A stretch of DNA of 8,169 nucleotides, taken from NCBI GenBank assembly GCA_030040395.1, contig JASHTU010000244.1:1-8169 (forward strand), in the 5' to 3' direction. Below, one piece after another: positions 1-6,159 of this stretch. The notes under the pieces were generated by a model. That model worked only from the letters and a program-made list of their open reading frames with translations, made no database searches and was not told the origin of the DNA. The stretch's first letter is position 1; the number at the start of each line of letters is the position of its first letter. This stretch comes from Acidobacteriaceae bacterium. Its GTDB lineage: Bacteria; Acidobacteriota; Terriglobia; Terriglobales; Acidobacteriaceae. The position numbers were made by a program, and so were the translations under genes.

Positions 1-544
1 TCCGCCGCTTCTCGGCCAGCTTAAAGGCGATCCGCGCCACCCGCACAACCTCATCCCGCGTGTAACGCATGGTGTTCCAGGCCTCGCCTTTGGCCTTGTC
101 CCACGCGCGCGGCTTGCCGAAATACAACCCGCCCAGCAGCTCGCGGACGAAGAGAATATCGGCGCCCTCCACGATCTCCGGCCGCAGCGGGCTGTTCACC
201 GTCAGTTCCTTGAACGCGAACGCGGGACGCAGGTTGGCAAATCCGCCCAGCGCCGCGCGAATCGCCAGCAAGCCCGCCTCGGGCCGCTTATCCGGCGCCA
301 TGGAATTGAACTCGTTGCCACCCACCGCGCCCAGCAGAACCGCATCGGCCGCAAGCGCCGCGTCAAGCGTGTCTTTGGGCAGCGGCGTTCCGTCCTGCAT
401 AATCGCCACGCCGCCGATGCGCTTCTCAGTAAACGTGAAATCGTGGCCACCTTCGGCCGCGATCTGCTTCAACACGGCGACCGCTTCGCCGGTCACTTCG
501 GGGCCGATGCCATCACCGGCCGTGACTACAATCTTCAGTTTCAT
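1..544 (-). CDS. leuB: 3-isopropylmalate dehydrogenase LeuB, N-terminal part (cut by left window edge)
   Basis: This is the NAD-dependent oxidative decarboxylase of leucine synthesis, converting 3-isopropylmalate to 2-oxoisocaproate in the cytoplasm. The visible 181 codons begin MKLKIVVTAGDGIGPEV, the family's N-terminal nucleotide-binding signature. Residues matching substrate-binding arginines are R96, R106 (in NLRP) and R134 (in VREL). The catalytic-tyrosine motif LGGLYFG follows, with Y141. The reading frame stays open to base 1, so the second half, including the metal-binding aspartates, lies outside the window. The start is the ATG at 542-544, which gives the usual N-terminus. Only a weak A/G-rich ribosome site precedes it. 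It lies 103 bp downstream of leuA on the same strand, so co-transcription is likely. Identity is seen from motifs and is very secure. Confidence 0.96.
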   Translation of the reverse strand, partial: MKLKIVVTAGDGIGPEVTGEAVAVLKQIAAEGGHDFTFTEKRIGGVAIMQDGTPLPKDTLDAALAADAVLLGAVGGNEFNSMAPDKRPEAGLLAIRAALGGFANLRPAFAFKELTVNSPLRPEIVEGADILFVRELLGGLYFGKPRAWDKAKGEAWNTMRYTRDEVVRVARIAFKLAEKRR

Positions 545-552
545 TTTTTTAA

Positions 553-594
553 GTTCTCGGTTCTAAGCTGTCAGTGGTCAGTGATCTGCTCTCA
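553..594. repeat. degenerate heptamer array in the leuA-leuB gap
   Basis: On the plus strand six consecutive 7-nt units can be laid in register: GTTCTCG, GTTCTAA, GCTGTCA, GTGGTCA, GTGATCT, GCTCTCA. Every unit starts with G, and neighbouring units share most bases. The phase of seven resembles the arrays at 1961-1988, 2086-2127 and 6880-6914, though the unit differs from GCTAGAA. It lies 9 bp upstream of the leuB start codon, inside the presumed leuA-leuB transcript. Function is unknown. The periodicity is seen; membership in one family with the other heptamer arrays is inference. Confidence 0.55.
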
Positions 595-617
595 AACAAC
601 GGGAACGGCGTGCATCC

Positions 618-649
618 CTGTTCCCTTGGTCCCTTGGTCCATTTTTCCT
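618..649. repeat. octamer array abutting the leuA stop codon
   Basis: Four consecutive 8-nt units are visible on the plus strand: CTGTTCCC, TTGGTCCC, TTGGTCCA, TTTTTCCT. On the strand that carries leuA this reads as G-rich units of the type GGGACCAA or GGGAACAG. The array starts within the leuA stop codon (648-650) and runs into the leuA-leuB gap. The same octamer type recurs at 8130-8169, more than 7 kb away, so it is a dispersed element rather than a local accident. Confidence 0.65.
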
Positions 650-1844
650 AATCCAGCTCGCTCACCGGCTCATGCCGCCGATCCCGAATCTGCTCGGGCA
701 GCAAGCCAATCAAATCCTGATCGTAAATATTCTTCTTGCGGTCGGCCAAGGCCACAAACCGATAGTACACATGTTGCAGTTCGTCGCGGCTCACTGAGAA
801 CCCGAGCTGCTCCAGCCGGTGCCGCAGCGCCGCGCGGCCCGAGTGCTTGCCCAGCACCAGGTGCGTCTTGGCCACGCCCACCAGTTGCGGCGTCATGATC
901 TCGTAGCACAGCGGGTTTGCGAGCATCCCGTGCTGATGAATTCCCGACTCGTGCGCGAACGCGTTGTCGCCCACCACGGCCTTGTTCGGCGATGGCTTAA
1001 AGGTAATGATCTGGCCCAGCACCTGGCTAGTAGGGTACAGGTTCTCCAGCTTCAGGCCGCTCGAAACGCCGTATTGGTCGCCGCGCACATACAGCGCCGC
1101 CGCAATCTCTTCGAGCGCGGCATTGCCCGCCCGTTCGCCGATGCCGTTGATGGTGCACTCCACCTGCCGCGCCCCCGCGCGGATGGCGGCCAGCGAGTTG
1201 GCCACCCCCAGACCCAGGTCGTCGTGGCAATGCGACGAAAGCACCACGCCCTTCTCATCGATGGCCGGAATCCGCTCCCGCACCTCGCGAAACATCTGCC
1301 CGTACTCTTCCTGCGTCGAGTAGCCCACCGTATCCGGCATGTTGATGGTGGTCGCTCCGGCTTCCACCGCGATGCGCACCATCTCCACCAGGAAATCCCG
1401 CTCCGAGCGGGTCGAGTCCTCGGGCGAAAACTCCACATCGTCGCAGTGCGACCGCGCCAGCCGCACCGATTCGCCGCAAAGGTCCAGCGCCTCCGCGCGG
1501 CCGATCTTGAGCTTGTATTCGAGGTGCAGATCGCTCGAGGCCAGAAACACGTGGATCCGCGCCCGGTCGGCGAACTGCAATGCGCGCGCCGCCATCTCGA
1601 TGTCCTCGGTTTTGGCCCGCGCCAGGGAGGCGATGCGCGGGGTGCGAATCGCCTGCGTAATGGTGGCAATGGCCGCGAAATCGCCCTCTGAAGCCATCGC
1701 AAAGCCGGCTTCGATGATGTCCACGCCCAGGTCTTCGAGCGCATGGGCCATGGTGAGCTTTTCCTGGGTCGTCATGCTGCAGCCCGGCGACTGTTCGCCG
1801 TCGCGCAGCGTGGTGTCAAAGAAAACTACGTGGTTTGAGGTCAT
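648..1844 (-). CDS. leuA: 2-isopropylmalate synthase LeuA, short form lacking the C-terminal regulatory domain
   Basis: It condenses acetyl-CoA with 2-oxoisovalerate to 2-isopropylmalate, the committed step to leucine. The 398 residues contain FDTTLRDGEQ (R14, D15), the metal-binding HxH (H205, H207) with N241 in NGIGERAGN, the signature HESGIHQHGML at about 298-308, and LGKHSG at about 331-336. GIGERAGN favours LeuA over homocitrate or citramalate synthases. The protein stops at about residue 398 with HEPVSELD, aligning with the end of the linker region; the roughly 120-residue leucine-binding dimer domain of the usual 510-520-residue enzyme is absent, and only 103 bp separate the stop from leuB. 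The chosen ATG (1842-1844) has GGCAGG 7 nt upstream and leaves the usual short leader before FDTTLRDGEQ. An in-frame ATG at 1875-1877 would add 11 residues. A feedback-insensitive enzyme is inference. Confidence 0.95.
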   Translation of the reverse strand: MTSNHVVFFDTTLRDGEQSPGCSMTTQEKLTMAHALEDLGVDIIEAGFAMASEGDFAAIATITQAIRTPRIASLARAKTEDIEMAARALQFADRARIHVFLASSDLHLEYKLKIGRAEALDLCGESVRLARSHCDDVEFSPEDSTRSERDFLVEMVRIAVEAGATTINMPDTVGYSTQEEYGQMFREVRERIPAIDEKGVVLSSHCHDDLGLGVANSLAAIRAGARQVECTINGIGERAGNAALEEIAAALYVRGDQYGVSSGLKLENLYPTSQVLGQIITFKPSPNKAVVGDNAFAHESGIHQHGMLANPLCYEIMTPQLVGVAKTHLVLGKHSGRAALRHRLEQLGFSVSRDELQHVYYRFVALADRKKNIYDQDLIGLLPEQIRDRRHEPVSELD

Positions 1845-1906
1845 GTGTGCGCCTGCCGGGGAAGACTCTCTTGCCATCTGTCCCTATTTTCTCTCTCTTG
1901 CGCCAC

Positions 1907-1955
1907 ATAAGGCAAAGTTATAATTTTTGGGTGAACGATTAAAAATGCTTATAAC
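1907..1955. promoter_or_regulatory. candidate leuA operator/promoter: LysR-type box and large AT-rich dyad
   Basis: Two overlapping symmetric elements lie 60-110 bp upstream of the leuA start. The first is ATAA-N7-TTAT (1907-1921), which contains the T-N11-A geometry (T1908, A1920) typical of LysR-family sites. The second is GTTATAA (1917-1923) paired with TTATAAC (1949-1955). Its inner flanks, TTTTT (1924-1928) and AAAAA (1941-1945), extend the dyad apart from a 3-nt insertion. On the leuA strand TATAAC (1917-1922) could be a -10 hexamer, but no convincing -35 accompanies it. A divergent LysR-type gene next door makes this its most likely target. The symmetry is seen; binding is inference. 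Confidence 0.45.
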
Positions 1956-1960
1956 GCAGC

Positions 1961-1988
1961 CGCTCGCTTCCAGCTCCCAGCTTCAGCG
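1961..1988 (-). repeat. heptamer array, inverted copy upstream of leuA
   Basis: Read on the minus strand, the stretch contains units CGCTGAA, GCTGGGA, GCTGGAA and GCGAGCG in a phase of seven, close to the GCTAGAA consensus of the arrays at 2086-2127 and 6880-6914. It lies opposite in orientation to 2086-2127, so the two could pair: 15 of 18 bases match between the complement of 1968-1985 and 2098-2115. It is the most degenerate copy, so it is a moderate call. Confidence 0.45.
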
Positions 1989-2085
1989 CCGGGCTACGGG
2001 CAGGCGAGGCTTCCGCCGGCTTGTCCGCTCCGAGACCTGATTGGAGCGATCGGTCCGCGGGATGCGTCTCGACCGCCAACCTCAA

Positions 2086-2127
2086 ACTAGAGGCTAGCAG
2101 CTAGAAGCTGGAAGCCGGCGGCTGCGA
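2086..2127 (+). repeat. heptamer array upstream of the LysR-type gene
   Basis: Six 7-nt units follow each other exactly in phase: ACTAGAG, GCTAGCA, GCTAGAA, GCTGGAA, GCCGGCG, GCTGCGA. Consensus is GCTAGAA, decaying towards the right end. The array ends 3 bp before the Shine-Dalgarno sequence of the LysR-type gene, so it probably lies in that gene's 5' untranslated region. An inverted partner lies at 1961-1988. It resembles in form the short tandemly repeated heptanucleotides known from cyanobacteria, though no homology is claimed. Confidence 0.65.
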
Positions 2128-2130
2128 TTT

Positions 2131-2137
2131 AAAGGAG
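2131..2137 (+). promoter_or_regulatory. ribosome binding site of the LysR-type gene
   Basis: AAAGGAG lies four bases before the ATG at 2142-2144 and fixes that start. It follows the heptamer array almost directly. Confidence 0.7.
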
Positions 2138-2141
2138 CGCC

Positions 2142-3065
2142 ATGGACCTCAACCAGCTCGAAACCTTCCTCGCCGTCGCCGAGGAGCGCAGCTTCTCCCG
2201 CGCCGCCGCGCGCCTGCACCGCACTCAGCCTGCGGTCAGCCAGGTCATCCGCAAGCTGGAAGAAGCCGTTGGCGAGATTCTCTTCGATCGCGCCGCGCGC
2301 GACGGCTCCCTGACCGCCGCCGGCGCCCTTTTGCGCGACTACGCTCTGCGTCTGCTCGCCTTGCGCCGCGAAGCCACAAGCGCTCTCGACGAGCTCAAGA
2401 GCCTTGAGCGCGGCCATCTCCAGCTAGCCGCCAACGAGTACACCTGCATGTACCTGCTGCCGGCCATCGACGCCTTCCGCCGCGAGTTTCCCCACGTCAA
2501 TGTCACCGTCAACCGCATGCTGGCCTCGCGCATTCCCGAAGAGCTCAACCTGCACGCCTTCGAGCTGGGCGTCATCTCCTTCCGCCCCGATCCCGCGCAA
2601 TTCCGCAGCATCGCCGTCTATGGCGATAGCCTGGACTTCATCGTCTCGCCCCATCATCCTCTGGCCGCCAAGCCGCGCGTCTCCATCAACGACCTCGGCA
2701 AAGAGATCTTCATCGCGCACAACGTCGCCTCGCCGCTGCGGCGCAAGGTCATCGAGACCTTTCAGCGTCACCGCACTCCGCTCAACATGGACATCGAGTT
2801 GCCCACCATCGAAGCCATTAAGCTCTTTGTGGCCATGGGCAACGGCGTGGCCCTCGTTCCGCACCTCACCGCCGCCCGCGAGCTCGAAACCGGCGTCCTG
2901 GTCCGCATTCCCGTCGACGAGCTCGACTTCCGCCGCGTTCTCCGTCTCGTGCATCGCCGCCAAACCACCCTCTCCTACGCCGCCGACGCCTTCCTGCGCA
3001 CCCTCCGCGGGCTGGCCCGGCGGCATGGCCCACCCTTCTACTACCATGTGGAACGCGCCGGCTGA
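2142..3065 (+). CDS. LysR-family transcriptional regulator, divergent from leuA
   Basis: A DNA-binding regulator of 307 residues, the normal LysR-family length. Residues about 3-62 form the winged helix-turn-helix: LNQLETFLAVAEERSFSRAA, then the recognition segment around RTQPAVSQVIRKLE. Residues about 90-300 are the periplasmic-binding-protein-like effector domain, beginning near LQLAANEYTCMYLLPAI and containing the typical late motif GNGVALVPHL. The start ATG has a strong AAAGGAG site. LysR-type genes often regulate a divergent neighbour, so leuA-leuB is the natural candidate target, and a T-N11-A box lies in the shared gap near leuA. The effector is not predictable from what I see. CysL-, CbbR- and LeuO-like roles are all open. 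Family assignment is secure; target is inference. Confidence 0.93.
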   Translation: MDLNQLETFLAVAEERSFSRAAARLHRTQPAVSQVIRKLEEAVGEILFDRAARDGSLTAAGALLRDYALRLLALRREATSALDELKSLERGHLQLAANEYTCMYLLPAIDAFRREFPHVNVTVNRMLASRIPEELNLHAFELGVISFRPDPAQFRSIAVYGDSLDFIVSPHHPLAAKPRVSINDLGKEIFIAHNVASPLRRKVIETFQRHRTPLNMDIELPTIEAIKLFVAMGNGVALVPHLTAARELETGVLVRIPVDELDFRRVLRLVHRRQTTLSYAADAFLRTLRGLARRHGPPFYYHVERAG

Positions 3066-3227
3066 AAGAAAGGTCTGCCGGGCCGCCCATCGATGCGCGT
3101 GCTTCGATTTCGCCTTGCTGAAGCGCTGTTCAGGAATGGGGGAAGGCCCTTCCGGCTTTGCCCGATGGCCAAAACTTTTGCTGCATGTCCGGCGTCTACT
3201 CAAGCAGGGAACGCCTGCTCCGTGGCT

Positions 3228-3264
3228 TCGAGCGGCGCCGGGACTTCGCTCGATTCTTTCCATT
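3228..3264 (+). terminator. possible terminator hairpin downstream of the LysR-type gene
   Basis: TCGAGCG (3228-3234) pairs perfectly with CGCTCGA (3247-3253) around a 12-nt loop and is followed by a pyrimidine-rich, T-containing tail (TTCTTTCCATTT). A second hairpin at 3203-3219 lies just before it. The distance of about 160 nt from the regulator's stop codon and the imperfect T-run keep this a weak terminator call; it could equally be a leader structure. Confidence 0.3.
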
Positions 3265-3363
3265 TACCCTTGGCATGACGCGCTTCATCCACAGGGGTGT
3301 TAAGTTTTTGGCGGCAATCTTTCTTGGGCGGCGTAGAAAATAAAACGCAATGATAGAAAAGCA

Positions 3364-3401
3364 CGCGACCGAAAGATCGAGCCGAACCCTCGATCGCGAC
3401 C
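3364..3401 (+). promoter_or_regulatory. hairpin between direct repeats upstream of the TonB-dependent receptor
   Basis: GATCGAG (3375-3381) pairs perfectly with CTCGATC (3389-3395) around a 7-nt loop. The hairpin is flanked by direct copies of CGCGACC at 3364-3370 and 3395-3401. It ends about 50 nt before the proposed GTG start of the receptor gene, so it could be a leader hairpin or a protein-binding operator. There is no T-run, which argues against a terminator. Structure is seen; role is inference. Confidence 0.35.
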
Positions 3402-3447
3402 ATACGCATCGCCGTCCCGGCCGTACCCCTCCTCTGGGAATCGAGGC

Positions 3448-5958
3448 GTGAACAGACGTGTGGGTTCACCGGTTCCGGCGCTGTGCGCTGATTTCCGGTC
3501 CAAGCTCGATGTAGTCCGCGCCATCGAGCGGCGCGCGCTTTTCCCGAGACCGTTCATCGCGCGTTTCCGGCGGCGCGCTTTCGGCCGCGCCGCCGCCAGC
3601 CTTTGTTTTTTGTGCGCCCTGCCGCTCCTTGCCCAAAGCAACCGCGGCGAATTGCGCCTGACGGTCACCGACGTTGCCGGCCGCGGCGTTAAAACCGCCG
3701 TTCGCATTCAAAGCCAAGCCAACCAGTATCGCGCCACCCTGCAGACGGACAGCCGCGGCGACCTCGATCTTCAGCGCCTGCCTTATGGCGTCTACCGGCT
3801 CGACATCGACGAGCCCGGTTTCGCCCCGGTTTCCCAAGCCTTCAGTATTCGCTCCACATTCCCCGTCAGCCAGGCGATTCAACTCAACCTGCCCACCGTG
3901 CGTCAAACCGTCACAGTCACCGGCGTCAGCACGCTGATCGACCCCGAGCAGGCGGGCTCGGTCAATGAAATCGGCTCCTCGTTCATTGCGCATCGCCTTG
4001 CCTCCATTTCCGGCCGCTCGCTGCAGGATCTGGTGAATTCGCAGCCGGGCTGGCTCTACGAAGGCAATGCCGTGCTGCATCCACGCGGCAGCGAGTACCA
4101 AACTCAATTCGTCATCGATGGCATTCCATTCACTGACAATTTTTCCCCGGGGTTCGGCAACGAGATCGAGGCCGACGACGTGCAATCGATGAGCATTTAC
4201 ACCGCCGGCATTCCCGCCGAGTTCGGCCGCAAAATGGGCGGCGTCGTCGAAGTGGACACCTTGCAGGACCTTCAGCCCGGCTTTCACGGCCAAGCCGTCC
4301 TCTCCGGAGGCAGCTTTGGCACGGGAGACGCATTTGTCAAAGGGCAGTACACCCGGGGCAAAAACACGCTGGGCGGGAGCGCCAGCGGCAGCATGACCGA
4401 TCACTATCTCAATCCCGTCGTGCCGCAAAACTTCACCAACACCGGCACGCTCGGCGACTTTTCCGCCGACTACGAGTTCGACCCCACGCCCAAAGACCGC
4501 CTGCGCCTAACGGCGCGGCACGAACTCGCCCGCTACGATATCCCCAATGAGCAGGTGCAGGAAAACCCGCAATTGCGCACGGAGTTGGGCCAGCCCGCCC
4601 CTCCGCCGGGCACGGCGCCGCAACGGCAAACCGCCGGTAACTTCGAGACCCTGGGCATCGCGTCCTATCGCCATATTTTTTCGCCCGACTTTCTGATCGA
4701 AGTGCGCGACATGGCTCGCGCCAGCTCCAACGACTTCGCCTCCAATCCTTCCTCGTGGCCCATCGTGGTCGCTCAGAACAATAACTTTACGGAAGAATAC
4801 TTCAACTTCACCGCGGCCCTCGAAAGGGGCCCCAGCGACTGGAAAGCCGGCCTCGAATCCGACAACAAATCTCTCCACGAGAACTACCGCGACCTCATCA
4901 CCGCCGACCCCGCCTATCCCAACTACCCCTTCGATCCCAACACGGCAAGCGCCTTTGCGTTCACCGGCAGCCGCCCCGACCTCGAGCAGGCGGCCTTCAT
5001 CCAGGACCTCATTCACATCGGCCGCTGGACCGTCAGCGCCGGTCTGCGCTGGGACCACTACCAGTTGCTGCTCAATCAGAATGCCTTCAGCCCGCGCTTC
5101 TCCGCCGCGCGTTATTTCCCCGCCGCCCATCTCATCGCGCACGTTTCCTACGACCGCGTCTTCCAAACCCCTTCGTTCGAAAACATTCTGCTCTCCAACT
5201 CCCCCCAGGTCGAATCTTTCGAGCCCACGGTGCTTCGCCTGCCCGTCGAACCCTCGCGCGGCGACTACTACGAAATCGGCGCCTCCAAAAGCTTCGTCAA
5301 GCAGCTCCGCGTCGACGCCAACATGTTTCGCCGCGATAGCAGCAACTACGCCAACGACGACCAGATCCTCAACACCGGAGTCAGCTTTCCCATCGCTTTC
5401 CGCAAGGCCGTCATCTATGGCGCCGAAGGCAAGCTCGAAGTCCCCGATTGGCGTGGCTTTTCGGGCTTTCTGAGCTATTCCTATCAGGTCGGCAACGCCT
5501 GGTTCCCGGTCACCGGAGGCCTTTTCCTCGGCCAGGACGCGGTCGACGCGACCACCCAACTCACCGGCCACTTCCCTGACTCCCAGGACCAGCGCAACAC
5601 CGTTCGGGGGCGAGGGCGCTATCAACTCACGCCGCGGCTGTGGCTCGCCGCCGGGGCCCAATACAACTCCGGTCTGCCCTTCGATTTCAACGGGAACGAA
5701 CAACAGGCGCTCGCCGAGTATGGCCCCCAGGTAACGGCCCGCATCAACTTCAACCGCGGCCGCATCTACCCCGCGTTCAAGGCCAACGCCTCGGCCGGCG
5801 CCGATCTTTACAAATCCGACCAGCTCGACATCGAGCTTCAGGCCGACGGCGAAAACCTCAACGACGTGCTCGACGTCATCGACTTCGGCGGCCTCTTTTC
5901 CGGCAACGCGGTCGGCCCGCCGCGCAGTTTCATGCTGCGCCTCACCACCACGTTTTAG
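3448..5958 (+). CDS. TonB-dependent receptor, Oar-like, with carboxypeptidase-regulatory-like N-terminal domain
   Basis: An outer-membrane active transporter of 836 residues; substrate unknown. A hydrophobic stretch ASLCFLCALPLLA (50-62) preceded by an arginine-rich segment is the export signal, with cleavage likely after A62. Residues about 65-158 form the carboxypeptidase-D-regulatory-like beta domain (from GELRLTVTDVAGRGV to VRQTVTVTG). Residues about 160-272 are the plug (SLQDLVNSQPG, FVIDGIPFTDNF, AGIPAEFGRKMGG). Residues 273-836 are the beta barrel, ending RSFMLRLTTTF with terminal phenylalanine. It is shorter than many acidobacterial Oar-like receptors, which often exceed 1000 residues. 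The proposed GTG start gives an unusually long basic leader of about 49 residues before the hydrophobic core and has only a weak ribosome site; a second GTG is at 3460, and the true start may be downstream. No TonB/ExbBD or substrate-processing genes lie beside it. Confidence 0.92.
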   Translation: MNRRVGSPVPALCADFRSKLDVVRAIERRALFPRPFIARFRRRAFGRAAASLCFLCALPLLAQSNRGELRLTVTDVAGRGVKTAVRIQSQANQYRATLQTDSRGDLDLQRLPYGVYRLDIDEPGFAPVSQAFSIRSTFPVSQAIQLNLPTVRQTVTVTGVSTLIDPEQAGSVNEIGSSFIAHRLASISGRSLQDLVNSQPGWLYEGNAVLHPRGSEYQTQFVIDGIPFTDNFSPGFGNEIEADDVQSMSIYTAGIPAEFGRKMGGVVEVDTLQDLQPGFHGQAVLSGGSFGTGDAFVKGQYTRGKNTLGGSASGSMTDHYLNPVVPQNFTNTGTLGDFSADYEFDPTPKDRLRLTARHELARYDIPNEQVQENPQLRTELGQPAPPPGTAPQRQTAGNFETLGIASYRHIFSPDFLIEVRDMARASSNDFASNPSSWPIVVAQNNNFTEEYFNFTAALERGPSDWKAGLESDNKSLHENYRDLITADPAYPNYPFDPNTASAFAFTGSRPDLEQAAFIQDLIHIGRWTVSAGLRWDHYQLLLNQNAFSPRFSAARYFPAAHLIAHVSYDRVFQTPSFENILLSNSPQVESFEPTVLRLPVEPSRGDYYEIGASKSFVKQLRVDANMFRRDSSNYANDDQILNTGVSFPIAFRKAVIYGAEGKLEVPDWRGFSGFLSYSYQVGNAWFPVTGGLFLGQDAVDATTQLTGHFPDSQDQRNTVRGRGRYQLTPRLWLAAGAQYNSGLPFDFNGNEQQALAEYGPQVTARINFNRGRIYPAFKANASAGADLYKSDQLDIELQADGENLNDVLDVIDFGGLFSGNAVGPPRSFMLRLTTTF

Positions 5959-5990
5959 CGCCGGACCGCGGGCTCCTTACCGGCGCCCTT
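5958..5990 (+). terminator. GC-rich hairpin at the end of the TonB-dependent receptor gene
   Basis: GCGCCGG (5958-5964) pairs perfectly with CCGGCGC (5980-5986) around a 15-nt loop, beginning at the last base of the receptor's stop codon and followed by CCTTCT. The position suits a terminator or 3'-end stabiliser. The tail is poor in T, so intrinsic termination is uncertain. Confidence 0.4.
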
Positions 5991-6042
5991 CTCGTCCCCT
6001 GTGCGTCTATAGCGTCAGATAGTCCCTGGCAGCCCTTGTGCT

Positions 6043-6067
6043 CTGGCCCGTTCCGGCCAGTTACAAT
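6043..6067 (+). promoter_or_regulatory. inverted repeat next to a -10-like hexamer upstream of the small barrel gene
   Basis: CTGGCC (6043-6048) and GGCCAG (6055-6060) form a perfect 6-bp dyad with a 6-nt spacer. One base later stands TACAAT (6062-6067), a good -10 hexamer about 93 bp before the next start codon. The nearest -35-like TTGTGC (6036-6041) is 20 bp away, too far for a standard promoter, so the dyad may be an activator or repressor site. Weak call. Confidence 0.3.
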
Positions 6068-6159
6068 GCTGAGAGCGGGGTTCGGCTGCGGCCGGCGCTC
6101 CACAATCGACATGTTCGGCGCCAACCGCACGGTTGCGCAATGGTGAGGATCTGAACCGA

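Larger units (their letters stand above)
3066..3447. other. 382-bp non-coding gap with three perfect hairpins
   Basis: No convincing gene is present: short open frames here lack a recognisable domain and a ribosome site. Three perfect inverted repeats stand out, at 3203-3219 (AGCAGG with CCTGCT, 5-nt loop), 3228-3253 (7 bp) and 3375-3395 (7 bp); the last two are listed separately. The stretch 3300-3360 is clearly more A/T-rich than its surroundings and probably holds the promoter of the downstream receptor gene, but no paired -35 and -10 hexamers with normal spacing could be found. Confidence 0.5.

Noticed and set aside
553..649. CRISPR array or classic transposon end in the leuA-leuB gap
   Set aside because: The units are only 7-8 nt, without spacers of constant length, and no terminal inverted repeats or transposase are present.
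819..1691. Long open frame on the plus strand opposite leuA (290 codons)
   Set aside because: It is antisense to a fully recognisable leuA, has H/R-rich composition typical of a GC-rich shadow frame, and shows no domain.
1845..2141. T-box, leucine leader peptide or attenuator upstream of leuA
   Set aside because: I found no leucine-codon-rich small frame, no T-box motif and no terminator/antiterminator pair next to leuA; the dyad found is more like a DNA operator.
2424..3263. Minus-strand open frame opposite the LysR-type gene (279 codons)
   Set aside because: Low-complexity shadow frame with no recognisable domain, fully covered by a certain gene on the plus strand.
3093..3278. Possible small protein of 61 residues in the gap after the LysR-type gene
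   Set aside because: No ribosome site, no domain, and the DNA contains hairpins that better explain the region as non-coding.
4507..5703. Long minus-strand open frame opposite the TonB-dependent receptor (398 codons)
   Set aside because: The sequence is rich in V, G, E and A without any motif, as expected for a shadow of a high-GC gene; the opposite strand encodes a clear barrel.
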